From contig JACQRZ010000013.1 of NCBI GenBank assembly GCA_016206235.1, positions 1-19,272 on the forward strand: DNA of 19,272 nt. The letters are read 5' to 3'. Position numbers and translations under genes: made by a program. Origin of the DNA: Candidatus Uhrbacteria bacterium (GTDB lineage: Bacteria > Patescibacteriota > Patescibacteriia > JACQRZ01). A model generated the notes under the pieces. The model searched no databases. It was not told the origin of the DNA and saw only the letters and a list, made by a program, of their open reading frames with translations. Positions 13,477 through 19,272 of this stretch are shown here, piece by piece; position 1 is the first letter of the stretch; the number at the start of each line of letters is the position of its first letter.

Positions 13477-13505
13477 ACTATATAGATGATAGCACGTCCT
13501 GTCAA
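13477..13505 (-). promoter_or_regulatory. Strong promoter of the 59-aa protein and uvrB unit
   Basis: On the minus strand a consensus TTGACA (13500-13505) is 17 bp from TATAGT (13477-13482). The expected start near 13470 gives a leader of about 11 nt to the 59-aa gene. No LexA-like palindrome is visible around it, so damage induction is not indicated by sequence. Confidence 0.8.
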
Positions 13506-13710
13506 CGATGGCTAAAATGATTTTTCCTCTGATTTTAAAAGCTCGGCAAGGCGCTTCTGTGCTTTCTCAAGTTTTGGCACAATAACCATTTGGCAATAGG
13601 GTTGCATAAAATGTTAGCCCGATTCTAGCGATGGAGAGGCTTTTTTCTTTTCTTAAATTCTACGATCTCAGGTCTTTTTGTTAAAGAAAAAATAACATAC
13701 AATACTAAGC
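13506..13710. other. Mostly unexplained 205-bp gap, with a possible 31-aa micro-ORF
   Basis: The gap lies between the promoter of the 59-aa gene (minus) and the L,D-transpeptidase gene (plus). On the minus strand a 31-codon frame (13512-13607) encodes MVIVPKLEKAQKRLAELLKS as its core, a plausible amphipathic helix. A separate open stretch upstream of it encodes RPEIVEFKKRKK before a TAG. They may be micro-ORFs or remains of a broken gene; neither has a convincing start signal. On the plus strand a TACAAT lies 7 nt before the transpeptidase ATG, which would fit a leaderless transcript. Confidence 0.3.
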
Positions 13711-14601
13711 ATGAAAGCCTTTTTTTTATTTCTATCACTATATATGCTCTGCAGTGCATGTAGTGCTTATGCCGACTCTGTGCCATTTCAGGCAATTCAT
13801 GGATATACGGTACGAGGCGTTGATACCATTGCGCAGCAGGATCTCAGGCGCATACCGCTTGCCGATTATAATCTTTCCTATGGAAAAGATTCAGATGGCG
13901 ACGGATTGTCTGACCATATTGAGGCGGCGGTTGGAATACATCCGTCAAAGATTGATAGTGATGCGGACGGATATGCCGACAAAACCGAGCTCTTGAACGG
14001 CTTTGACCCTCGCGTTGGCAGCGGCGCTCACCTTCCTTACGACGAAACATTCGCAAGTATGCTCTCTGAATCGATACTTTTGGAACAAACGCCCTTTGGC
14101 GCGGTCGCGTGGTATGTACACCCGAACGACCGCAAGCTCTATTTCCTTTGGCAATACAAAAATCTGAAAGAAACGCTCAAACATTTTAGACTTACCTACA
14201 CACCGATCGTAGATGACACTGCTACAAAGAAAAAACGAATTGAGGTCAATCTTGCAACGCAACGCCTTTCGTATTTCATTGATTCGTTTAAGCTTGGTGA
14301 AATGGTTACTTCAACTGGAAAAAACTCAACGCCAACACCAATTGGCACATTTCGCATAATGAACAAGGCTGCACGCGCATGGTCGAAAACAGCTGGTCTT
14401 TGGCTACCGAAATGGATGGCATTTGCCTATGGCGGAAAATACGGACTTCACGAACTACCAGAGTGGCCTGGCGGAAGAAAAGAAGGCGCAAACCATCTGG
14501 GTAGACGTGTGTCTGGCGGTTGCATTCGCCTTGGTGTTGCCGATGCAGCATTTCTCTATGACTGGACGCCTGTTGGCGCTGAGGTAGTTGTAAAGAAATA
14601 G
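13711..14601 (+). CDS. Secreted L,D-transpeptidase (YkuD) with Ca-binding-type repeats
   Basis: A 296-residue exported enzyme of the YkuD family, which makes 3-3 cross-links in peptidoglycan or anchors proteins to it. The N-terminus has a signal peptide with a likely cut after AYA (about residue 21). Two aspartate-rich loops, DSDGDGLSD (60-68) and DSDADGYAD (82-90), match thrombospondin type 3/EF-hand-like calcium-binding repeats. The catalytic domain covers about 175-295, with IGTFRI at 211-216, H247 and nucleophile C271 in VSGGCIRLG (267-275). Most family members have SHGC at the nucleophile; here it is SGGC, a known type of variation, so I expect activity. No Shine-Dalgarno is seen. The next gene is convergent, with its stop directly adjacent and no visible terminator between them. 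Confidence 0.92.
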   Translation: MKAFFLFLSLYMLCSACSAYADSVPFQAIHGYTVRGVDTIAQQDLRRIPLADYNLSYGKDSDGDGLSDHIEAAVGIHPSKIDSDADGYADKTELLNGFDPRVGSGAHLPYDETFASMLSESILLEQTPFGAVAWYVHPNDRKLYFLWQYKNLKETLKHFRLTYTPIVDDTATKKKRIEVNLATQRLSYFIDSFKLGEMVTSTGKNSTPTPIGTFRIMNKAARAWSKTAGLWLPKWMAFAYGGKYGLHELPEWPGGRKEGANHLGRRVSGGCIRLGVADAAFLYDWTPVGAEVVVKK

Positions 14602-15375
14602 CTACCTGATACGCGCAACCGTGAAAATATTTTTTCCATTCCACCAGTGAGCACTGGTGTCTCCGAGTATGTATCTATTCTGGAGCACCTGAAAACCTGC
14701 AACCTTCAATAATCTTGCAAGTTCGGGTGTGCAAAAGCTATAATAGTACAATGGCGTCTGTTCCTTTCCCCGTGTCCAGAGCGTCAAAAGGTCTTTGTAT
14801 CCAAGCTCTTTCTTTGGCAGCCCAAATGTTTGTTCCCATTGTTTTTCAGACCATCGTATTCGCGCGAGGTTGTATTTCCAAAAACTTTTTTTCTTGAGTG
14901 TCGGTCGCCAAAAATTCCAATTGAGGAGGATGAGCGTGCTTTCGGGCTTTAAAAATACCTTCATCTCTTCTAGTGCTTTTTTTCGCAAAGCGTGTGACGG
15001 AATATGATGAAACGCTGCCACGCTGATGATGCAATCAAACTGTTTGCCCTGTAACTCACCTAGAGCGCCAAGATTGAGCATATCTCCTTGCAGAAATTGC
15101 CGCGTAGCATTGTTGGGATATTTTTCTTTTAAAGCATCGATAAATTGTTTGTTAGAGTCGACGCCAACATAACGACCGATCTTTTTTTGGAGAAACTCAT
15201 AGACTCTTCCTGTGCCGCAACCAATATCCAACACTGATGCGGACATCTGGACAAATGGCGTAAAGAGGTTAAAATCACGCCACGCATATTGGCGGGTTTC
15301 TGAAAACGGCTGCGATATTTTTTCATAGCCTTCCTGTGTCAGTTTTAACAATTTTTCCACAACCAATTTATCCAT
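14602..15375 (-). CDS. Trm9/ALKBH8-like SAM methyltransferase, probably tRNA wobble uridine
   Basis: A 257-residue class I methyltransferase. The SAM site is VLDIGCGTG (48-56) with acidic D73 in GVDS. Several features match yeast Trm9 specifically rather than generic methyltransferases: KISQPFSETRQYAW (19-32, Trm9 has EIAPHFSQTRYKPW), SVAAFHHIPSHALRKKAL (118-135, Trm9 has SIAVVHHWSTRERR), YKDLLTLW (193-200), PLYYYSFCTPELARLLKVAG (208-227, Trm9 has YRYYHLYREGELIEDCRQAG), and a C-terminal HWW...FTVARIR. Trm9 esterifies cm5U34 to mcm5U34 in tRNA; the cm5U comes from Elp3/Elongator, and an elp3 homologue diverges from this gene only 36 bp away. The activity is inferred. Eukaryotic Trm9 needs the small partner Trm112, and no Trm112-like gene is visible here. 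The ATG directly abuts a heptamer array. Confidence 0.85.
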   Translation of the reverse strand: MDKLVVEKLLKLTQEGYEKISQPFSETRQYAWRDFNLFTPFVQMSASVLDIGCGTGRVYEFLQKKIGRYVGVDSNKQFIDALKEKYPNNATRQFLQGDMLNLGALGELQGKQFDCIISVAAFHHIPSHALRKKALEEMKVFLKPESTLILLNWNFWRPTLKKKSFWKYNLARIRWSEKQWEQTFGLPKKELGYKDLLTLWTRGKEQTPLYYYSFCTPELARLLKVAGFQVLQNRYILGDTSAHWWNGKNIFTVARIR

Positions 15376-15410
15376 AATTCTTCATTCCTCATTCTTTATT
15401 CTTTCGTTCC
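15376..15410. repeat. Five heptamers filling the gap between the methyltransferase and elp3
   Basis: Read on the minus strand the units are GGAACGA, AAGAATA, AAGAATG, AGGAATG and AAGAATT, exactly 35 bp, leaving 1 bp of the 36-bp gap between the two divergent start codons. Any ribosome-binding signals for both genes must lie within this array; AGGAATG offers a weak Shine-Dalgarno-like AGG for the methyltransferase. Confidence 0.88.
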
Positions 15411-15411
15411 G

Positions 15412-17076
15412 ATGTCCGATCTTGCTGTCACTATAATCAAAGAGTTGAGTCAAGCAAAAAATCTTGATCTTTTTATTTTGGATAAACTCAAACGCAAGTT
15501 AAATAAGGGCAGCAGTAGTGCCATGGTTGATACTACCACATTGCGCAAGACCTACAACAAGCTCGTTGCGGCACACGTGATCGAAAAAAATAAGGAACTC
15601 GAAGACATTCTCACGGTAAAAAAAATTCGATCGCTCTCGGGCGTTTCCATTCTTACACTGCTTACCATGCCGTTCCCCTGCCCCGGGCGATGCATCTACT
15701 GCCCCACAGAAGACCGAATGCCAAAAAGCTATGTGGCAAGCGAACCGGCGGCAGCACGGGCGCTCGCGCTGCAGTTTGACCCTTTTACACAAATTTCTCG
15801 CCGCATTGCCATGCTGGAGGGAAACGGACATGCGACTGATAAAAATGAAATCATTATTAAAGGTGGCACATGGTCGTCCTACCCAAAGGACTATCAGCAA
15901 TGGTTCATTAAGGAAATATTCGCGGCGCTTAACAATCCTCTACGACGCGCAAAAAAAGAAAATCTCAAAAACCCATATAATCGCTTTGAAGGTGACGAAA
16001 AAAAGAACTGGTCAGAGAAAAAATTATTGCGTGAACAAAAAATCAATGAAACCGCCACTCGCCGCTGTATTGGGTTAACAATTGAAACACGGCCCGATTT
16101 TATCTCGCTACACGAGCTCAAACGTTTGCGTGATCTTGGATGCACGCGCGTAGAACTTGGCGTGCAGCACACCGACGATGCAGTACTTACTCTTATTAAA
16201 CGAGGCCATCTTCGAAGACATGTCGTAAAGTGCACGCAGCTTTTGAAAGACGCGGGATTCAAAGTTGACTATCATCTCATGCCCGGCCTTCCAGGATCAT
16301 CTCCAAAAAAAGATTTTGCATGCGCGCAAGATGTATTCACATCTTCAGATTTACAGCCGGATACTATTAAACTGTACCCTTGCGTTGTCATGGAAACGGC
16401 TGAACTTTCCCAATGGCTAAAAAGTGGGCATTACAAACCCCTGACAACAGCGCAGCTTATTAAACTGCTTTCGAGCATCAAATCGATTGTGCCCCCCTTT
16501 GTACGCATTGCACGTGTGATTCGCGATATTCCTTCCGACGAAATCCTGGAAGGCAATAAGACGACCAATCTGCGCCAGGATATTCTTGATTACATGAAAT
16601 CAAAGGGGCTTGCGTGCAAATGTTTGCGGTGTCGGGAAGTTGGTCATCGGGAAGAAGTACGAAGTAAGAATTATGAATTAAGGACAATGTTTTTCCAAAG
16701 AAGCTACGAGGCGTCGGGTGGGCAGGAATATTTCCTGAGTTTTGAAAGCAAAGATGAAAAAGTGCTTTATGCGTTTTTGCGAATGCGCTTTCCATCGGGT
16801 GAAGCATCAAAAGTATGGGATGTATTTCCAGAACTGCGTAATGCTGCCTTGGTCCGTGAACTTCATACCTACGGCCATCTTGTGCCACTTTCAACCCGTG
16901 ATAAAAACGCCTCTCAACACAAAGGACTTGGAAAAAAACTGCTTGCCGAAGCAGAAAAACTTGCGAAAAAGGCAGGATATGAGAAGATGGCAATCATTGC
17001 AGGTATTGGCGTGCGGGAGTATTATCAAAAGCAAGGATACCACCTCGAAGGAACATACATGATAAGGAATATCTAA
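15412..17076 (+). CDS. elp3: Elp3-like radical SAM/acetyltransferase (tRNA U34 modification)
   Basis: A full-length 554-residue Elp3 homologue. Elp3 uses a radical-SAM centre and acetyl-CoA to build cm5U at tRNA wobble position 34. The cluster motif is C90-x3-C94-x2-C97 (CPGRCIYC), followed by radical-SAM elements GLTIETRPD (221-229), ELGVQHTDD (248-256) and YHLMPGLPG (287-295). A cysteine-rich KCLRCREV (403-410) matches the zinc-binding region. The acetyltransferase domain spans about 430-554, with RELHTYG (482-488), the acetyl-CoA loop QHKGLGKKLL (502-511) and GIGVREYYQKQGY (531-543). Elp3 occurs alone, without Elp1-2 or Elp4-6, in archaea and some bacteria, and no other Elongator subunit is visible here. 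Residues 414-424 are encoded by heptamer repeats. The gene diverges from a Trm9-like gene and has no Shine-Dalgarno. Confidence 0.95.
   Translation: MSDLAVTIIKELSQAKNLDLFILDKLKRKLNKGSSSAMVDTTTLRKTYNKLVAAHVIEKNKELEDILTVKKIRSLSGVSILTLLTMPFPCPGRCIYCPTEDRMPKSYVASEPAAARALALQFDPFTQISRRIAMLEGNGHATDKNEIIIKGGTWSSYPKDYQQWFIKEIFAALNNPLRRAKKENLKNPYNRFEGDEKKNWSEKKLLREQKINETATRRCIGLTIETRPDFISLHELKRLRDLGCTRVELGVQHTDDAVLTLIKRGHLRRHVVKCTQLLKDAGFKVDYHLMPGLPGSSPKKDFACAQDVFTSSDLQPDTIKLYPCVVMETAELSQWLKSGHYKPLTTAQLIKLLSSIKSIVPPFVRIARVIRDIPSDEILEGNKTTNLRQDILDYMKSKGLACKCLRCREVGHREEVRSKNYELRTMFFQRSYEASGGQEYFLSFESKDEKVLYAFLRMRFPSGEASKVWDVFPELRNAALVRELHTYGHLVPLSTRDKNASQHKGLGKKLLAEAEKLAKKAGYEKMAIIAGIGVREYYQKQGYHLEGTYMIRNI
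15430..15451 (-). promoter_or_regulatory. Possible methyltransferase promoter inside elp3
   Basis: On the minus strand TATAGT (15430-15435) lies inside the first codons of elp3, with a weak TTGCTT 16 bp upstream. The 36-bp intergenic gap is too short for two standard divergent promoters, so at least one must lie in the neighbouring coding sequence. This is the best candidate I see. Confidence 0.3.
16651..16685 (+). repeat. In-frame heptamer array inside elp3
   Basis: From 16654 the units read AGAAGTA, CGAAGTA, AGAATTA and TGAATTA, a strict 7-bp period. The array encodes residues about 414-424, in the linker between the zinc-binding region and the acetyltransferase domain. Positions 16661-16683 match the uvrB-leader array (13253-13275, minus strand) at 21 of 23 positions. 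Confidence 0.85.
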
Positions 17077-17080
17077 TGTC

Positions 17081-17173
17081 AAATTACCAATTTCCAATAC
17101 ATAACAAAAGGCCAAAATTTTGTATTTAAAATTGTGAGTTAATTGGATATTTGGAATTAGTAATTGGAAATTA
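17081..17173. repeat. Inverted heptamer arrays between elp3 and the kinase gene
   Basis: Units AAATTAC, CAATTTC and CAATACA (17081-17101) face opposite-orientation units TTGGATA, TTTGGAA, TTAGTAA and TTGGAAA on the right (17143-17170). AATTTCCAAT (17089-17098) has its exact complement ATTGGAAATT at 17163-17172. Together they could form a stem-loop, with the right arm running into the kinase ATG at 17174. Confidence 0.75.
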
Positions 17174-17719
17174 ATGAAATATAAGGGCATTCTTATTTCA
17201 GGACTTCCTGGCTCAGGAAAATCAACTGCAGCAAAACAACTTGCACCTCTTTTAGGCTGGCCAATTCTGTATATCGGTGGCCTTTGGCGCGAACAGTGGA
17301 AACAAAAATACCCCAACGGCGAGATGAGCTTTGAAAACTTTATGGAAACTATTTCCGAACAAAAACACAAGGAAATGGATGCCTATGCACGGGATATGCT
17401 CGCTAAGGGAAGTATTATTGGCGATATGTGGCACGAAAAAATTGCCGAAGGACTCCCGATCTTGCGAGTGTTTATCAGCGCCCCACTTGAGATTCGCGCA
17501 CAACGCGCGATAAATACAGGTAGATTCGATGGAAAAACGATCGAAGAAATCAAAGTGCTTCTCCAGCAACGCGAAGAACTTCAAGCAAACGAAGCAAAAA
17601 AAATCTATGGCCCTGACTATAATTTTCGCGACCCCAGCATCTATCACATTGCGCTCAACTCAGGACTTTTGACAGTTGAGGAAAAAGTAAACTCCTTGCT
17701 CCACTTTTTCAAATCCTAA
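17174..17719 (+). CDS. Cytidylate/adenylate kinase-like P-loop kinase
   Basis: A 181-residue soluble protein with Walker A GLPGSGKST at 10-18. The rest resembles the (d)CMP-kinase/AAA_33-type nucleotide kinase group: a substrate-binding helix (FENFMETISEQKHKEMD), an internal strand LRVFISAPLEIRAQRA (ISAPLEIRAQR corresponds to the V.A....R..R lid entry of CMP kinases), and a lid-like region (EEIKVLLQQREELQANEAKKIYGPDYNF) of the kind often seen in cytidylate-kinase-like proteins. The substrate may be a nucleotide, but this subgroup is poorly defined. The gene follows elp3 after 97 bp of inverted heptamer repeats and could be cotranscribed. A weak GGAA lies 5 nt before the ATG. Confidence 0.85.
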   Translation: MKYKGILISGLPGSGKSTAAKQLAPLLGWPILYIGGLWREQWKQKYPNGEMSFENFMETISEQKHKEMDAYARDMLAKGSIIGDMWHEKIAEGLPILRVFISAPLEIRAQRAINTGRFDGKTIEEIKVLLQQREELQANEAKKIYGPDYNFRDPSIYHIALNSGLLTVEEKVNSLLHFFKS

Positions 17720-17731
17720 CCCGCCACCGTT

Positions 17732-17767
17732 ACGCCATAGCTTTTTAGCGAAGGCGAACTATGACGT
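17732..17767. other. Stem-loop between the convergent kinase and xseB genes
   Basis: ACGCCATAG (17732-17740) pairs with CTATGACGT (17759-17767) at eight of nine positions around an 18-nt loop. It lies between two convergent genes, a place for a bidirectional terminator, but there is no T tract after either arm. Function unproven. Confidence 0.45.
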
Positions 17768-17779
17768 GATACGCAAGAG

Positions 17780-18028
17780 CTAGAACGGAATTTCGTCACT
17801 CGATTTGACTTGTTCATTGTTCGACATTAAAGTGTCGAACTTTTTTTTGATCTCCAAAACCTTGTTTTCAACATCATTCAAATATGTTTTGCATTCGGCT
17901 GCCAGCGCCAACCCTTCCTCAAATTTTGCAAGGCTGGCGTCGAGATCAAGATTTCCTTTTTCAAATTCTTCCACAATTTTTTGCAATGCCTTAAATTGTT
18001 CCTGAAATGTCTTTTTGTCTTTCATCAT
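17780..18028 (-). CDS. xseB: Exonuclease VII small subunit XseB
   Basis: An 82-residue all-helical protein matching XseB: FQEQFKALQKIVEEFEKGNLDLDASLAKFEEGLALAAEC contains the family pattern E.L..IV..LE.G.L.L..SL..FE.G..L...C, with a following coiled-coil helix. Several XseB chains coat the XseA coiled coil to form exonuclease VII, which degrades single-stranded DNA in repair. It starts 32 bp after the xseA stop codon, and the gap is a heptamer array. Two ATGs in tandem (18028 and 18025) are possible starts. Confidence 0.95.
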   Translation of the reverse strand: MMKDKKTFQEQFKALQKIVEEFEKGNLDLDASLAKFEEGLALAAECKTYLNDVENKVLEIKKKFDTLMSNNEQVKSSDEIPF

Positions 18029-18029
18029 T

Positions 18030-18060
18030 GTACTGGTTACGGATTACGGGTTACTGGTTA
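18030..18060. repeat. Heptamer array between xseA and xseB
   Basis: Plus-strand units TACTGGT, TACGGAT, TACGGGT and TACTGGT fill almost the whole xseA-xseB gap, from just after the xseA stop codon to 2 bp before the xseB start. There is no Shine-Dalgarno for xseB; the array occupies its place. Confidence 0.85.
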
Positions 18061-19221
18061 CTAGAGTATTTGCGCCGCTACATCGCCATCGCGCATTGTT
18101 ACATCAATAGTATCGCCCATGCGAAGATCCTCTTTTGATGTGCATACCTTCCCCTGCTTTCGTACAATGCTATATCCTCTTTTCACTACTGTCAAAGGAT
18201 TCATCTGCTCAAGAGTGCGTGTGAGAAATAAAAGCGAATCTTTCTCTTTTTGATACGAATGTTGTATTTTTGAAGATATTATTTTTACGGCATACTCCAC
18301 AGACACTGAATACTCTCGCAGTGCTCGCGAAAATATGAATATTCGACCAATCTCACTGTTGTATCGCTTAATGCTGTTTGACATTTCATACACTAACGAG
18401 CGTTGCAACTGCTCTAGCGTTCGCAGTACCTCTGTCCGATCTGGCACCAGCAAGGTAGCCGCATGCGTTGGTGTTGCAGCACGCACATCGGCTGCGTAAT
18501 CTGCTAAACTCTCATCGCGCTCATGTCCCACGCCGCATACAACGGGAATTTTTGACCCAAACACCGCGCGCGCCACAGCCTCGGAATTGAACGCTTGCAA
18601 ATCTTCAAGACTTCCGCCGCCGCGAATAAGCACAAGTACCTCAACGCCAAGATCACTGGTATTAAAAAATTCAAATGCTCCGACAATCTCTTTGATTGCC
18701 GAATCGCCTTGCACATGCACATGCGCAAGATGAATATCGACGCCACCCCAACGATTATTGAGGATGCGCATAAAATCGGCGTATGCAGCCGATTCCCTGG
18801 AACAAATAAGCCCAATGCAACGCGGAGCAGAAGGAAGCGCGCGCTTACGAGCGCTATCGAAAATTCCTTCCTTCTCAAGTTTTGCTTTGGTAAGTTCAAA
18901 AGCGCGTTTGAGCGCACCCATACCAGCAAGCTCTACCTTATCAACCACGATGCTAAATTTACCGCTTTTACCATAGACACGCGGCACACCATGCGCTCGA
19001 ATTTGCATGCCATCTTCAAGTGCAACATCAAGTTGGTATCTCATACAAAAACAACTCACAATTGATTGCTCGTCTTTCAATGAAAAGAAGACCCATTTTC
19101 CCTGGTTGATGGTAAAACCCGAAACCTCACCTTCTATCACCACTCTTCGCTGCGAAAGTACAAGGTTTACATACTCAATAAATTCAGTAACAGAAAAAAC
19201 AACATCAGCTAAAAGCTTCAT
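18061..19221 (-). CDS. xseA: Exonuclease VII large subunit XseA
   Basis: The catalytic subunit of exonuclease VII, 386 residues. An N-terminal OB-fold (about 8-98, including VVIEGEVSGF and VFFSLKD) binds single-stranded DNA. The nuclease core (about 105-260) has GLICSRESAAYADF (137-150), RGGGSLEDLQAFN (200-212) and GVGHERDESLADYAADVRAATPTHAA (230-255), which include the conserved residues of the family. Next comes a shortened coiled-coil region (about 262-340), then a C-terminal cap with MNPLTVVKRGYSIV. E. coli XseA has 456 residues; the difference is mostly in the coiled coil, so fewer XseB chains may bind. It is probably the first gene of an xseA-xseB transcript. No Shine-Dalgarno precedes the ATG. 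Confidence 0.96.
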   Translation of the reverse strand: MKLLADVVFSVTEFIEYVNLVLSQRRVVIEGEVSGFTINQGKWVFFSLKDEQSIVSCFCMRYQLDVALEDGMQIRAHGVPRVYGKSGKFSIVVDKVELAGMGALKRAFELTKAKLEKEGIFDSARKRALPSAPRCIGLICSRESAAYADFMRILNNRWGGVDIHLAHVHVQGDSAIKEIVGAFEFFNTSDLGVEVLVLIRGGGSLEDLQAFNSEAVARAVFGSKIPVVCGVGHERDESLADYAADVRAATPTHAATLLVPDRTEVLRTLEQLQRSLVYEMSNSIKRYNSEIGRIFIFSRALREYSVSVEYAVKIISSKIQHSYQKEKDSLLFLTRTLEQMNPLTVVKRGYSIVRKQGKVCTSKEDLRMGDTIDVTMRDGDVAAQIL

Positions 19222-19272
19222 ACTGTCGAATTCCTAATTTCTCATTACTCATTAATGACAAACTACTAAATG
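19222..19272. repeat. Degenerate heptamer array upstream of xseA
   Basis: On the minus strand the units TTAATGA, GTAATGA, GAAATTA and GGAATTC run towards the xseA start and end six bases before the ATG, with looser units (TTAGTAG, TTTGTCA) before them. The 7-bp spacing is kept although the bases vary more than in other arrays. It continues beyond the window edge. Confidence 0.65.

Noticed and set aside
13616..13655. Possible plus-strand terminator before the T-rich stretch at 13641-13652
   Set aside because: The stem is only about four pairs (AGCC/GGCT) with a long loop, and no plus-strand gene precedes it.
13506..13710. tRNA or other structured RNA in the gap before the transpeptidase gene
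   Set aside because: No cloverleaf, T-arm consensus or strong stem could be found by eye on either strand.
16891..17370. 159-codon minus-strand frame over the elp3 end and kinase start
   Set aside because: Antisense to two well-supported genes and crossing a repeat-filled gap; the composition is not protein-like.

Overview
The window looks like bacterial chromosome from a streamlined lineage, most likely a Candidate Phyla Radiation (Patescibacteria) genome. That placement is inferred from small gaps, many short unfamiliar genes, compact repair proteins, an L,D-transpeptidase with calcium-type repeats, and an Elp3 homologue. TAA, TAG and TGA all act as stops, so I see no sign of a recoded UGA.

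Layout. 1-458: a perfect 7-bp tandem repeat at the left edge, a short plus-strand coiled-coil gene and its terminator. 459-3413, minus strand: two type II toxin-antitoxin operons (BrnT/BrnA followed by a DUF1653 protein, and Phd-like/RelE-like followed by a possible metal hydrolase), with a coiled-coil gene between them that has its own promoter and terminator. 3449-13505, minus strand: a 59-aa basic protein, uvrB and an MsbA-type ABC exporter, then a lipoprotein gene with its own promoter and terminator, then uvrA and uvrC. All three UvrABC subunits lie within 10 kb, and UvrC ends right after its nuclease domain, without the usual helix-hairpin-helix tail. 13711-14601: a secreted YkuD L,D-transpeptidase. 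14602-17719: a Trm9-like methyltransferase diverging from an Elp3 homologue, then a P-loop nucleotide kinase. 17780-19221, minus strand: xseA and xseB of exonuclease VII.

Two observations stand out. First, the Elp3 and Trm9-like genes are divergent neighbours only 36 bp apart. In eukaryotes Elp3 (within Elongator) makes cm5U34 in tRNA and Trm9 methylates the product to mcm5U34, so the pair suggests a minimal bacterial version of that pathway. Second, many intergenic gaps are filled by degenerate tandem repeats with a strict 7-bp period but different units (1-43, 5060-5087, 7922-7957, 13221-13277, 15376-15410, 17081-17173, 18030-18060, 19222-19272). They often run right up to a start codon. 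One copy lies in frame inside elp3 and another encodes the C-terminal tail of UvrA. The elp3 copy matches the array upstream of uvrB at 21 of 23 positions, so at least some arrays are related. This resembles in form the heptanucleotide STRR repeats of heterocystous cyanobacteria, but I know of no description for this kind of organism.
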